From NCBI GenBank assembly GCA_964476045.1, contig CAYYYJ010000004.1:1-57784 (forward strand): 57,784 bases of DNA. Reading direction: 5' to 3'. This stretch comes from CAYYYJ01 sp964476045 (lineage in GTDB: Archaea; Aenigmatarchaeota; Aenigmatarchaeia; QMZP01; JACQNV01). The notes beneath the pieces were generated by a model, which had not been told where the DNA came from, did not search any database, and was given only the letters and a program-made list of their open reading frames with translations. Below, piece after piece: positions 1 to 8,015 of this stretch. The position numbers were made by a program, and so were the translations under genes. Each line of letters begins with the position of its first letter. The first letter of the stretch is position 1.

Positions 1-77
1 GCTTCAGGCGGCATCATTATAGCAACTACGCCGATCACCAAAATCAATACAGCCACGACAACTGCTACCGGATTCAT
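1..77 (-). CDS. N-terminal end of a small membrane protein (partial)
   Basis: The minus-strand reading frame starts with ATG at 75-77 and runs off the left edge of the window. The visible 25 residues (MNPVAVVVAVLILV...) form one continuous hydrophobic segment, as in a signal anchor or first membrane helix. A TATA-like AT-rich stretch (around 85-100) lies just upstream on the minus strand, so the transcript would have a very short leader. The family cannot be named from this fragment. Confidence 0.5.
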   Translation of the reverse strand, partial: MNPVAVVVAVLILVIGVVAIMMPPE

Positions 78-158
78 AGGGAATATATAAACAAAGGCTT
101 TATAAGTTTTCAATAGTATTTTCAAGCAATTTATAAGCGAAATAGCCAATACAATATC

Positions 159-440
159 ATGGAAAACACTAGAATAGTAAAAGACGATGTAATGTCTGGA
201 AGCCCAAGAATAGCTGGAACTAGGATAAGGGTGAGAGATATAGTAGAGAAGTATATTGGAACAAAAGAATCTCCCCCTGTTATAGCAAAGGAATTCCGAA
301 TCACTGTTTCAGATGTCCATGCAGCACTTTCTTACTACTACGAACATCAGAGTGAGATAAAACAGGAAGTTAGTAAAGACAGGTTATTCATAGAAAAGTT
401 CAAAGAGAACCTGACTTTACACAAGCCTTTATCGAATTGA
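159..440 (+). CDS. DUF433-type antitoxin-like protein
   Basis: A 93-residue protein. Residues about 10-60 carry the DUF433 pattern: SPRIAGTRIRV at the start, then a helix-turn-helix-like segment (VIAKEFRITVSDVHAALSYY). DUF433 proteins are small DNA-binding partners of PIN-like DUF5615 proteins and are treated as antitoxins. The next gene starts 4 bp after this stop and encodes exactly that partner, so the pair is one operon. The upstream AT-rich region (around 90-130) could hold its promoter. The antitoxin role is inferred from family and pairing. Confidence 0.85.
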   Translation: MENTRIVKDDVMSGSPRIAGTRIRVRDIVEKYIGTKESPPVIAKEFRITVSDVHAALSYYYEHQSEIKQEVSKDRLFIEKFKENLTLHKPLSN

Positions 441-444
441 TTCC

Positions 445-774
445 ATGAAATTCTTAGCCGACGAACATTTAGAATATTCTATAGTCGAGGGGTTGAAGAA
501 GCTAGGAGTTGATACCCAATCAATAGACGATCTGAACAAGAAGGACATCATAGACAAGGAAATTTTAGATCTAGCCAATAAATCCGACAGGGTGATCATT
601 ACCCGGGATTCTGATTTTCTGAGGTTCCATGCTAAAGGATTTAACCATAAAGGAATAATCTTTATAGCAAGCCAGTTATCAATAGGTGCTATAATAGATG
701 ACATTGAAAAAGTTTTTCTAATGTCTGGATCACAGGATCTTGAAAATACAGTAATTTTCTTACCTCTAAAATAA
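445..774 (+). CDS. DUF5615 PIN-like toxin-type protein
   Basis: A 109-residue protein opening with MKFLADEHLEYSIVEGLKKLG, the DUF5615 signature with the first acidic residues of a PIN-like metal site (D6, E7). A second acidic cluster is in ITRDSDFLRF at about residues 52-61. These proteins are probable RNases paired with DUF433 antitoxins. It lies between the DUF433 gene (4 bp upstream) and RNase Z (1 bp downstream), so all three may be on one transcript. Nuclease activity is inferred from the fold family, not shown. Confidence 0.85.
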   Translation: MKFLADEHLEYSIVEGLKKLGVDTQSIDDLNKKDIIDKEILDLANKSDRVIITRDSDFLRFHAKGFNHKGIIFIASQLSIGAIIDDIEKVFLMSGSQDLENTVIFLPLK

Positions 775-775
775 T

Positions 776-1690
776 ATGCTCGAAATAACCTTTCTGGGAA
801 CAGGTTCAGGCGTCCCACTGCCTAACAGGAATCAATCTGGAATTTACCTTAGATATGAAGATCACTGTTTCCTCTGGGATTGCGGGGAAGGGACACAAAA
901 ACAGATCTTTTCCTCCGGACTAAACTTCATGAAAATCGACAGAATCTTCATATCCCACTGGCATGCAGACCACTGGGCAGGCCTTATCGGACTAATCCAG
1001 ACAATGAATCTGGAGAAAAGGACAAGGCCGCTGGAAATCTACGGTCCTGAAGCTGAACGCTTTGTATCAGACATTTTAGACATGGATTATTGGGGATGCA
1101 GGTTCGGGATCAAACCGATAAATGTCCCTTACCAAGGGGATGAGATAACAGTTCTTGTTAAAAACGATTTGTTCGAGATCCAGTCCATACCTGTAAAACA
1201 TTCAATCCCTGGAGTCGCATATTGCTTCAAGGAGAATGACAAAGTAAACGTCGACATAGAAAAAGCCAGCAAACTGTATGGACTGAAACAAGGCCCTCTT
1301 ATTGGAAAACTAAAAGAAAACGGGAAAATAATTTTAAAAGGAAAAGAGGTAACAATACAGGATGTAGGTTATGTAAAGCCTGGTGTCAAAGCTGTCTTCT
1401 CAGGCGATACAAAGCCTTCAGATAATGTTGTAAAGTTGTCAGAAAAAGCAGACCTTTTGATACACGAATCAACTTTCGGCCAGGAATTCGATGACAGCTT
1501 CGACCGCGCTCACACGCGCGCAGCTGACGCAGCTGACATCGCAAAAAGGGCTGGAGTAAAAAAATTAATTTTAACTCATTTTTCAAGAAGATATCAAGAT
1601 GTGCGCCCTCTAGTGGAAGAGGCGAAAAAAATCTTCCCAAACACAGAGGCTGCGAAAGATTTTTTGACTGTCAAGTTGAAGAGTTCTTAA
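776..1690 (+). CDS. rnz: Ribonuclease Z (tRNA 3' endonuclease)
   Basis: A 304-residue metallo-beta-lactamase protein of usual RNase Z length. It starts MLEITFLGTGSGVPLPNRNQ, typical of the family. The metal-binding motif HWHADHWAG is at about residues 61-69. FSGDTKPSDNVV (about 208-219) supplies the bridging Asp, and LTHFSRRYQD near residue 265 the C-terminal His. RNase Z cuts pre-tRNA 3' trailers so that CCA can be added. It starts 1 bp after the DUF5615 gene, and its 3' end overlaps the convergent PIN gene by about 20 bp. The link to the toxin-like pair upstream appears positional only. Confidence 0.95.
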   Translation: MLEITFLGTGSGVPLPNRNQSGIYLRYEDHCFLWDCGEGTQKQIFSSGLNFMKIDRIFISHWHADHWAGLIGLIQTMNLEKRTRPLEIYGPEAERFVSDILDMDYWGCRFGIKPINVPYQGDEITVLVKNDLFEIQSIPVKHSIPGVAYCFKENDKVNVDIEKASKLYGLKQGPLIGKLKENGKIILKGKEVTIQDVGYVKPGVKAVFSGDTKPSDNVVKLSEKADLLIHESTFGQEFDDSFDRAHTRAADAADIAKRAGVKKLILTHFSRRYQDVRPLVEEAKKIFPNTEAAKDFLTVKLKSS

Positions 1691-2114
1691 TTTTTTCGCT
1701 TAGTTCTTCTGGAGAAAAGACCTTTTCTTTTAGCTGCGGAAAAACCAGAAATTCTTTTTTGTTCAAAGTCAAAAGATAATCAGAACCTGAAATCAAAAAT
1801 GTGGCTGCTATTACAGTGTCTTGATATTCTATAGATTTTTTCTGGGTTAAAAGATAAGCTAATAACTGCGCTGTTTTTTCTGCTATTTGGCCGTCCATAG
1901 GAAGCCACAGAAACTGGCTAAGGATCTCTTTGGAGGTTATTACAGCGGCTTTAAAGTCTGTCCTGAGATAAGAACCTGTCAAAATCTCAGAAACCGTAAT
2001 TGTGCTTATTAAAAGTTGAGTATCACTTTCTGTAAGCTTTTTGAATAAATCGACTGTAGTTTCTTTCTGCCTATCTATTTCAACAATAGCAGAAGTGTCT
2101 ACCAATATTTTCAT
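1671..2114 (-). CDS. vapC: PIN-domain ribonuclease, VapC-type toxin
   Basis: A 147-residue PIN-domain protein. Acidic active-site residues are visible in MKILVDTSAIVEI (D6), in the TVSEILTG segment (Glu near 43), and in the YQDTVIAAT and SDYLLTLNKKEF segments (about 98-118). VapC toxins cleave tRNA or rRNA and are neutralised by the antitoxin encoded just upstream. The AbrB-type gene ends 5 bp before this start on the same strand, giving a standard vapBC operon. Its 3' end overlaps the convergent RNase Z gene. Confidence 0.9.
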   Translation of the reverse strand: MKILVDTSAIVEIDRQKETTVDLFKKLTESDTQLLISTITVSEILTGSYLRTDFKAAVITSKEILSQFLWLPMDGQIAEKTAQLLAYLLTQKKSIEYQDTVIAATFLISGSDYLLTLNKKEFLVFPQLKEKVFSPEELSEKIKNSST

Positions 2115-2119
2115 AAAAA

Positions 2120-2365
2120 CTAACCAATTATGCCGAAGCGCTTAAGCCTCTCTTCAGGAGACGATCTTATCTTCTTAAGGACCTCCTCGAAGTTTTCAGG
2201 AAGGAATCCGCCACGTTCAAATATTCTAGGGTCCCTCTTGCCTGCAATTATCGTATCGCCTATAGTATTTACAATAATAGTATCCCCCTCTTCTATGTGC
2301 AGTTTGTCTCTTATGTCCTTTGTTAAGGTTATCTGTCCGCCTCGTGTAACAACAACTTCCCCCAT
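2120..2365 (-). CDS. vapB: AbrB/SpoVT-type antitoxin (VapB)
   Basis: An 81-residue protein with an N-terminal swapped-hairpin DNA-binding domain (VVTRGGQITLTKDIRDKLHIEEGDTI, shown here only to mark residues 5-30 in part: key residues are the GGQITL and LHIEEGD segments). The C-terminal tail would contact the toxin. It is the first gene of a two-gene operon with the PIN toxin. Family members repress their own promoter; the AT-rich region at about 2366-2410 would be that promoter. Confidence 0.88.
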   Translation of the reverse strand: MGEVVVTRGGQITLTKDIRDKLHIEEGDTIIVNTIGDTIIAGKRDPRIFERGGFLPENFEEVLKKIRSSPEERLKRFGIIG

Positions 2366-2440
2366 ATGAAATTACTATGATTTTTAGTATTTATAAAGAT
2401 TACTTAATAAAGATGTATTTTTACTGGTAGTAATAAAAGC

Positions 2441-2448
2441 TTTATATA
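2441..2448 (+). promoter_or_regulatory. TATA box for the small ORF at 2469
   Basis: TTTATATA lies about 24 nt before the ATG at 2469 in an AT-rich context. This is the spacing expected if transcription starts at or next to the start codon, giving a leaderless message. It supports the short downstream frame being expressed, or having once been so. Confidence 0.5.
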
Positions 2449-2468
2449 CCCTGAATTGTGCCATTTCT

Positions 2469-2594
2469 ATGGTTTCTAAAAAGGACAGGAGAAACAGAAG
2501 TATACAGGGGTCGCAGGCTAGAAAAATCAAAATAGGCTATAAGCCTTTTTGGATAAAAGGCTTACGTGGAAGCGATACGAGCATCAGCGAGTGA
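2469..2594 (+). CDS. 41-residue basic ORF ending inside a palindromic repeat
   Basis: The frame begins MVSKKDRRNRSIQGSQARK and stops at TGA 2592-2594. The first 23 residues are strongly basic. The last 18 (YKPFWIKGLRGSDTSISE) are encoded by the first copy of the 69-bp repeat that begins at 2540. A good TATA box lies at leaderless spacing. The likely reading is that a repeat entered the 3' part of a small gene, as also seen for the DHH nuclease gene and the IS1595 transposase. I do not recognise the parent protein, and the ORF could be non-functional. Confidence 0.4.
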   Translation: MVSKKDRRNRSIQGSQARKIKIGYKPFWIKGLRGSDTSISE

Positions 2595-2858
2595 AGCTCC
2601 TTTTGGCTTAAGCCTTTTTGGATAAAAGGCTTACGTGGAAGCGATACGAGCATCAGCGAGTGANNNNNNNNNNNNNNNNNNNNNNNNNNNNNNNNNNNNN
2701 NNNNNNNNNNNNNNNNNNNNNNNNNNNNNNNNNNNNNNNNNNNNNNNNNNNNNNNNNNNNNNNTAAGCCTTTTTGGATAAAAGGCTTACGTGGAAGCGAT
2801 ACGAGCATCAGCGAGTGAAGCTCCTTTTGGCTTAAGCCTTTTTGGATAAAAGGCTTAC
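2540..2858. repeat. 69-bp tandem repeat with a perfect hairpin, interrupted by an assembly gap
   Basis: Copies start at 2540, 2609, 2764 and 2833 (partial), each 69 bp apart on either side of the gap. Each unit opens with arms TAAGCCTTTT and AAAAGGCTTA around a 5-nt loop TGGAT, then a 44-bp segment. Because 69 is divisible by three, every copy keeps the same frame and supplies the same stop codon. The copy number is unknown because the array spans a 100-N gap. The last hairpin lies immediately 3' of the rhomboid gene and overlaps its stop region, so it may also act as a terminator. Confidence 0.85.
2664..2763. other. Assembly gap (100 N) inside the tandem repeat
   Basis: Exactly 100 N. The 55 nt before the gap (2609-2663) are identical to the 55 nt after it (2764-2818), as expected when a de Bruijn assembler with k=55 breaks at a repeat longer than k. 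The true length here is probably a whole number of 69-bp units, not 100 bp. Confidence 0.85.
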
Positions 2859-3508
2859 TCCCAGACAAACTCCCAATCCCTTCTGTTATTTTTACCCAAA
2901 TCTATTAGCTTCGGTTTTCTGTGCCTCCTCTTCCAGAAATATGTGATCAAAACTCCGGAGAGTAAACCGCCTAGATGGCCCCAATTGGCTATATTGCCCT
3001 GAAGTCTTGTAACCCCAAAAAAAATCTCTATTCCTGCGAAAAAGAAGACAGCCACTATCGCAGGCATCGGTATTCCGGGAAACATTATTATCCAGTTTTT
3101 AGGATAAAGAAGCCCATAAGCAGCCATCACACCAAAAACAGCCCCGCTCGCGCCTAAGAGGGACCCTTCAACAAAACCGCCGGATGACATGTAGTCAGGG
3201 ATTGTCAATTGGTTGATCAGCAAAAAGAATAGGCTCGAAACTATGCCAGAGATTATGAAAAGCCCTATATACCTATTTCTGCCAAGGGTATTTTCAACTG
3301 TAAACCCGAAGATGAATAAACCTATCATGTTCAAAAACAAGTGGACAGGATCCGCATGCAGGAACATGTAGGTGATGAATTGCCATATATAGCCGGAAAA
3401 AGCCAGCTTCGGATTCAGAACAAAAAGGTTAGTAAAGGCAGCACCTAAAAAATTCTGCAAAACAAAAACAGCTATACAAATCCCTATGAGAGCTAATGTA
3501 ATCTTCAT
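2855..3508 (-). CDS. Rhomboid-family intramembrane serine protease
   Basis: A 217-residue protein with about six membrane segments. The rhomboid signatures are visible: HLFLNM in the second helix region (about residue 57), the catalytic serine motif GASGAVFG (about 119-126), and the catalytic His in WGHLGGLLSG (about 177-186). Rhomboids cleave membrane proteins within or near their transmembrane helices. Length fits the minimal six-helix form. The C-terminal tail is basic then charged (KRRHRKPKLIDLGKNNRRDWEF). The gene abuts the 69-bp repeat array, and its substrate is not evident. Confidence 0.92.
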   Translation of the reverse strand: MKITLALIGICIAVFVLQNFLGAAFTNLFVLNPKLAFSGYIWQFITYMFLHADPVHLFLNMIGLFIFGFTVENTLGRNRYIGLFIISGIVSSLFFLLINQLTIPDYMSSGGFVEGSLLGASGAVFGVMAAYGLLYPKNWIIMFPGIPMPAIVAVFFFAGIEIFFGVTRLQGNIANWGHLGGLLSGVLITYFWKRRHRKPKLIDLGKNNRRDWEFVWE

Positions 3509-3584
3509 GAATAGAAATGTTTTACTGAATTTATAAGTATTAGTGCAGGTCTTTATTTTTATAGATCAATATAAATCTAGTAAT

Positions 3585-4316
3585 ATGAAAACTTCTGACA
3601 GGCTCTGGCAAGTGGACCTTACAAGGGGTATCAACGTAGTCCTAATGGTCTTATTTAACTGGTCTTTTACCCTGCTTTTTCTAAATGTCTACAAATTGGA
3701 TCTCGGGAATCTATATTGGATAATTTTCCCGCAGATTATTGGCGGACTTTTCATCTTCCTCGCCGGGCTTTCAGTTGTTCTCAGCTATAACAGGGGTAAA
3801 CAAAATCCATATAAAAAATTTGTTTTCAGGGGATCTAAAATATTTGCCCTGGGGCTTGGAATAACTTTGATTACATGGGTTCTCTACCCGTTCCAAACAA
3901 TTGTCTTCGGAATACTTCACTTGATCGGCTTCTCAATAATACTCTCGCCTTTTTTTCTAAAAATGAAAGAATCAAAACTATTCTTCACCGCATTGTTTCT
4001 AATACTAGGATTTTATTTCCAGTCGTCTTCAATAAATTCCCCATACTTTTTTCCACTGGGTCTCACGCAACCAGGGTTCCAGACATTTGATTTCTGGCCT
4101 CTCTTGCCATGGTTTGGAGTTTTCTTGCTCGGCATGTATTTCGGAGAGCAGCTTTTTGGAAAAAAGTTTTATCAAAAAGAAAATATTTCCCGCGAAAATA
4201 AAAATGTTCTGATAAAGTTTTTCTGTTTCTTGGGAAGGAACTCATTAAAAATTTATCTAATACACCAACCAATATTGATAATGATTCTTCTTCTGCTTGG
4301 ATTCCAAATAATCTAG
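3585..4316 (+). CDS. DUF1624/heparan-glucosaminide acyltransferase-like membrane protein
   Basis: A multi-pass protein of about 243 residues. I place the start at ATG 3585 because the family motif DRLWQVDLTRGINVVLMV follows at once; an upstream in-frame codon at 3543 would add 14 atypical residues. DUF1624 proteins share the fold of heparan-alpha-glucosaminide N-acetyltransferases, and many move acyl groups across membranes. The last helices (RNSLKIYLIHQPILIMIL) match the C-terminal pattern of membrane acyltransferases. It overlaps the convergent SAHH gene by 4 bp. The substrate is unknown. Confidence 0.8.
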   Translation: MKTSDRLWQVDLTRGINVVLMVLFNWSFTLLFLNVYKLDLGNLYWIIFPQIIGGLFIFLAGLSVVLSYNRGKQNPYKKFVFRGSKIFALGLGITLITWVLYPFQTIVFGILHLIGFSIILSPFFLKMKESKLFFTALFLILGFYFQSSSINSPYFFPLGLTQPGFQTFDFWPLLPWFGVFLLGMYFGEQLFGKKFYQKENISRENKNVLIKFFCFLGRNSLKIYLIHQPILIMILLLLGFQII

Positions 4317-5575
4317 GTTCCCTCTTTCCAAGAAGACAAATATTTTTCCTGTTCCTCAGTAAGCTTGTCTATTTTTATCCCCATCGCATCCAGTTGTAGC
4401 ATCGCGATCTCATCGTCCTTTTCTTTAGGGAGTACATAAACTTTCGGTTCAAGACCTTTTGTCTTCACTAAATACTCGCACGCAAAAACCTGGTTGCAGA
4501 AAGACATCGCCATTATCGAAGAAGGATGCCCTTCTGCCGCAACAAGATTAATGAGTCTCGCGTTCCCTAAAATAAAAATCTTCCTTCCATGAGGCAAAGT
4601 AAACTCGTCCATGAACGGCCTTATCTTCCTGTGCGATTTTACAATTTTTTTGAGCCCATTAATATTTACTTCAGCATCGAAATGGCCGGAGTTGGCAAGT
4701 ATTGCCCCATTTTTCATGAGCTCCATGTGCTTCACATCTATTATGTTTTTATTTCCAGTAACTGTGACAAAAATGTCTCCAATCTTTGCAGCTTCTATAA
4801 TTGGCATAACCTTAAACCCATCCATCGCGGCTTGTAAAGCCCTAAAAGGGTCGACCTCAGTCACAATAACATGAGCATCCATCCCTTTCGCTCTGGAGGC
4901 GACACCCTTTCCGCAACTTCCATAGCCAGAGACAACAAAATTCTTTCCAGCCAACAAAACATTTGTTGCTCGTAAAATCCCATCTATTGTGGACTGTCCT
5001 GTCCCCTTAATATTGTCCATTAAATGTTTTGTATTGGATTCATTTATCGCGACTATTGGATATTTCAGAGCCTTATCTTTCTCCATTGCGCGGAGGCGGA
5101 CAACACCAGTAGTAGTCTCTTCGCATCCTCCAATTATGCTAGGTATGAGTTGCGGATATTCGCTGTGGATTAAAGAAACAAGGTCGCACCCATCGTCTAT
5201 TGTTATCTGCGGTTTGAACTCAACAACTTTCCTGAGATTTTTGTAATACTCTTCTGTATTCTGGCCTTTCCAAGCAAATATTTTCACGCCAGCTTTTGCA
5301 AGTGCAGCTGCGACATCATCCTGTGTGGATAAAGGGTTGCATGCGCAGATCGAAACATCCGCTCCACCGGCGATAAGTGTCTTCACAAGCACAGCAGTCT
5401 CTTTTGTCGGGTGCAGGGCAATCCCAATCCTGAGCCCGCTCAGCGGCTTCTCTTTCTCAAACCGCTCTTTCACCTTCATCAGCGATCCCATCTCTTTCTC
5501 AGCCCATTCAATATTCCTCTCGCCTTGTTCTGCAAGAGACATATCTTTCACATGATAATCAGTTCCAGAATCCAT
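4313..5575 (-). CDS. ahcY: Adenosylhomocysteinase (S-adenosyl-L-homocysteine hydrolase)
   Basis: A 420-residue protein of the family's usual length. It hydrolyses S-adenosylhomocysteine to adenosine and homocysteine, relieving inhibition of methyltransferases. Family features include RIGIALHPTKETAVL near residue 50 (where GxxxxxHxxxxT is expected), DDGCDLVSL near 137, the NAD-binding loop VSGYGSCGKGVASRAKG near 212, and HPSSIMAMSFCNQ near 353. The 5' end is preceded by AT-rich sequence. SAM-dependent enzymes nearby (NSUN methyltransferase) would profit, but no operon link is seen. Confidence 0.97.
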   Translation of the reverse strand: MDSGTDYHVKDMSLAEQGERNIEWAEKEMGSLMKVKERFEKEKPLSGLRIGIALHPTKETAVLVKTLIAGGADVSICACNPLSTQDDVAAALAKAGVKIFAWKGQNTEEYYKNLRKVVEFKPQITIDDGCDLVSLIHSEYPQLIPSIIGGCEETTTGVVRLRAMEKDKALKYPIVAINESNTKHLMDNIKGTGQSTIDGILRATNVLLAGKNFVVSGYGSCGKGVASRAKGMDAHVIVTEVDPFRALQAAMDGFKVMPIIEAAKIGDIFVTVTGNKNIIDVKHMELMKNGAILANSGHFDAEVNINGLKKIVKSHRKIRPFMDEFTLPHGRKIFILGNARLINLVAAEGHPSSIMAMSFCNQVFACEYLVKTKGLEPKVYVLPKEKDDEIAMLQLDAMGIKIDKLTEEQEKYLSSWKEGT

Positions 5576-5617
5576 ATCCCCAATTATTGGATGTTTAGAA
5601 ATTAAAAGGTTTTGGAT

Positions 5618-6874
5618 TTAACTCTCAGCTTCCATCAAAGCGACATCTGAAGGGAAGAACTCTTTGCCTCCAAGAATATCATCTCTTATTATCAAATATT
5701 TATCCCTAAGTTTTTTTGAACCTGTTCTTTCAATTCTGTGCCTAACATTATCCCCAAAAGCTATGGAAGTAGCTATCAATTCTGCAACCTCTTCCCAATG
5801 ATTTGTTTCAGCATAACCTGTCACAAAATCTTCAGGTCTCATATCTGATCTCCTTTTCCAGATCGAATTATCATCTGGCTCCCTTTCCCAGCTTATAGCT
5901 TTAAAGTCTCTTGCATTTGGGATAAGGCCATTGAAATCTGCTGCATGAGCCAATTCGTGTGTATCCAAATAAAGTGTGCTTTCCCTTAAAGGCTGTTGAC
6001 CTGCCTCACAACACGGGAAATTTGCTCTTGACCCACTACTTGAAACGATAACTTTCCCTGTGCTCCATGCCAAACCGCCTCCAGTCACCTCATTTACAAT
6101 AACTTTCCTGACATATGGCAAAGGTGATTTAGCAAAAGGCTTTGTTCCATGCACATAAAATTCGCTAAATCTTTGGACAATTCTGGTATCCCCATCAACA
6201 CCACTGTCATATAAACCTAAAGGAACCACAAAAGCTATTTTTGTTGTTTTCCCATCCCCTTCATTTGTGAAACCCCTCTGATATTTTACAAAAAGCTGCG
6301 AAGTTCTCGAAAGTTCCACGACATTTCTGATTTGATGTTCTCTGGCCTTGTTTTTAGGCATTTTATTTGCGTCCCCTGTAACTTCTGGCGAGAACCTGAA
6401 ATTTGCAAATTCGTATACACGCCTGCCATTTTTTGTAGTGGCTTGCGCATCGTCTAACTGGACACCAAACTCCTCAATATCATACATTAAGAAATTAGCT
6501 AAAGGCACAACAAAAGTTGTCTCATCCAAGCTAACGAATTGTGGTCTTAATGAATCAGAATACATGCCTCTCAGAAGTTGTTTTTCGCCGTTACCATCAA
6601 GAAAATTTAAACGGAGATAATCCACAGGCTCTTTTGTCCGGCCTACTAAATATTCACCTTTGATCCGCAAAGACAGAAAATCACCAATATACTCTGTCTC
6701 ATTGGCCTCTACAACTGGTTTTGCTATATCTTCAAGATTTCCTTCAAGATTTCCTTCAGGATTTCTCCCTGTAACTTCATATCTTGTTTTTGGACCGCAG
6801 CCGATTGCAGATGCCAGGCCTCCAATTAAACCAAGATTCAAAATATCCCTTCTTGAGTAGCTGTTAGTTCTCAT
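5618..6874 (-). CDS. Tat-exported lipoprotein with a zinc-metallopeptidase motif
   Basis: A 418-residue protein. The N-terminus has a twin-arginine signal (YSRRDILNLGLIGG) followed by a lipobox-like AIGC near residue 26, so it is probably exported folded and lipid-anchored. HELAH, a match to the zincin HExxH motif, is at about residues 309-313 in LDTHELAHAADF. A later EVAELIATSIAF segment could supply the third metal ligand. I see no closer family match. Peptidase activity is inferred from the motif alone; the N-terminal two thirds looks like beta-rich extracellular sequence. Confidence 0.6.
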   Translation of the reverse strand: MRTNSYSRRDILNLGLIGGLASAIGCGPKTRYEVTGRNPEGNLEGNLEDIAKPVVEANETEYIGDFLSLRIKGEYLVGRTKEPVDYLRLNFLDGNGEKQLLRGMYSDSLRPQFVSLDETTFVVPLANFLMYDIEEFGVQLDDAQATTKNGRRVYEFANFRFSPEVTGDANKMPKNKAREHQIRNVVELSRTSQLFVKYQRGFTNEGDGKTTKIAFVVPLGLYDSGVDGDTRIVQRFSEFYVHGTKPFAKSPLPYVRKVIVNEVTGGGLAWSTGKVIVSSSGSRANFPCCEAGQQPLRESTLYLDTHELAHAADFNGLIPNARDFKAISWEREPDDNSIWKRRSDMRPEDFVTGYAETNHWEEVAELIATSIAFGDNVRHRIERTGSKKLRDKYLIIRDDILGGKEFFPSDVALMEAES

Positions 6875-7099
6875 ATCTGTCTTATATATATCAAGGGTTT
6901 ATAAAGCTTTACTTTTCACTACTTCTAGATAAGTAATTAATCGACAAAACAATTATTGAATAAGCAGCCTTCTCCTTTCTTCGCGCCTTTCCTGCGACAT
7001 ATGGGTTAGAGGTTAAAAATTAGGCTTATAAACGTTAACCATGCCAGAGTTTTGCTCTCGCGGATATGCTTAAATACTCCTGGATACAAAATCATCCAT

Positions 7100-7723
7100 A
7101 TGGATAAAAAAGTATTCAGTGGCCCAGCAGAAATGGAGTGGTCCATATTAGGGCTCTACTTGGCTGACTACAGTTCAGGTTTACACGTGAGGGCTATCTC
7201 AAGACTTCTTGCGGCAAATCACAGGACTGTTTCATTGGCGCTTAAACGGCTGGAAAGCCGGGGCGTAGCCTTCCACAAGGTCACAGGGAGAAACAAAGTA
7301 TTTTTTTTGAACCTGAATAATATCATTACAAAAGAATACATCAAGAGGGCAGAATCATTTAAGCTGCAGAAACTAGTTGAAAGAAAATTCACAATCAAAA
7401 AACTTCTGGAAGAGCTGTCCATGCTGGCGAAGTCAACTCCTTTAATACTGTTCGGAAGCTATGCAAAAGAGAAGGATACAGAAGAAAGTGATATAGATCT
7501 CCTGATTATAGAGGACGGGAATGAGAAAAGTATTATAAAAAATATCCAGGAATTTGTAAGTGTATATAAAATAGAGGCCCAGATACAAACGTCCTCAATC
7601 CAGGATTTTGAAGCTGGTTTAAGGGAAGGGGACAACCTGATAATGGAGATTGTGAAAGACCATGTTATTTTAAACAGTTCAGAAATCTTTGTGGACATTT
7701 TGTGGAGGCATTTTCATGGGTGA
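7100..7723 (+). CDS. Winged-helix plus polymerase-beta-type nucleotidyltransferase
   Basis: About 207 residues. I prefer ATG 7100 (MDKKVFSGPAEMEW) over an upstream in-frame ATG because the winged-helix domain starts there. Residues about 10-75 form the winged helix (LHVRAISRLLAANHRTVSLALKRLE region). LFGSYAKEKDTEESDIDLLII (key GSYA and SDIDLL residues) forms the minimal nucleotidyltransferase site. Such MNT proteins pair with HEPN RNases, adding AMP to silence them. The fused winged helix suggests self-regulation. Only a 22-codon HEPN-like remnant follows before the assembly gap, so the partner is missing or lies in the gap. Confidence 0.82.
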   Translation: MDKKVFSGPAEMEWSILGLYLADYSSGLHVRAISRLLAANHRTVSLALKRLESRGVAFHKVTGRNKVFFLNLNNIITKEYIKRAESFKLQKLVERKFTIKKLLEELSMLAKSTPLILFGSYAKEKDTEESDIDLLIIEDGNEKSIIKNIQEFVSVYKIEAQIQTSSIQDFEAGLREGDNLIMEIVKDHVILNSSEIFVDILWRHFHG

Positions 7724-7735
7724 ACTAATCTGTCT

Positions 7736-7804
7736 ATGCACTTCTCCAAAAGTGCGGAAGAAATACAAAACATCAAGCTCAAAGTGGAAACCTTTCTAGG
7801 ATGA
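7736..7804 (+). pseudogene. 22-codon frame after the nucleotidyltransferase, possible HEPN remnant
   Basis: A short frame (MHFSKSAEEIQNIKLKVETF) begins 12 bp after the nucleotidyltransferase stop. Its amphipathic helix resembles the start of HEPN partners, but it stops after 22 residues. It is too short to be sure. The rest of 7805-8015 holds no gene: a GGAATTAATTCC palindrome, a GCGGAAT direct repeat, a possible TATA (AGTATTTAAAG near 7890) for radA, then 100 N. Confidence 0.2.
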
Positions 7805-7915
7805 AATAAGAAAAGGCAATAATTGAAACTAAAGGAATTAATTCCTGTTCCAGCTAGTTTAGCGGAATAGCGGAATTGCCCCCTCTGCTCCAGTATTTAA
7901 AGTTTCAAAATATTA

Positions 7916-8015
7916 NNNNNNNNNNNNNNNNNNNNNNNNNNNNNNNNNNNNNNNNNNNNNNNNNNNNNNNNNNNNNNNNNNNNNNNNNNNNNNNNNNNNN
8001 NNNNNNNNNNNNNNN
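7916..8015. other. Assembly gap (100 N) before radA
   Basis: Exactly 100 N. Unlike the other two gaps, the flanking sequences do not overlap, so real sequence may be missing here, including the radA leader and perhaps its first codons. The ATG of radA is the first triplet after the gap. Confidence 0.9.

Noticed and set aside
2540..2858. CRISPR array
   Set aside because: The 69-bp unit repeats without unique spacers; the whole unit is identical in each copy, so it is a plain tandem repeat. No cas genes are near.
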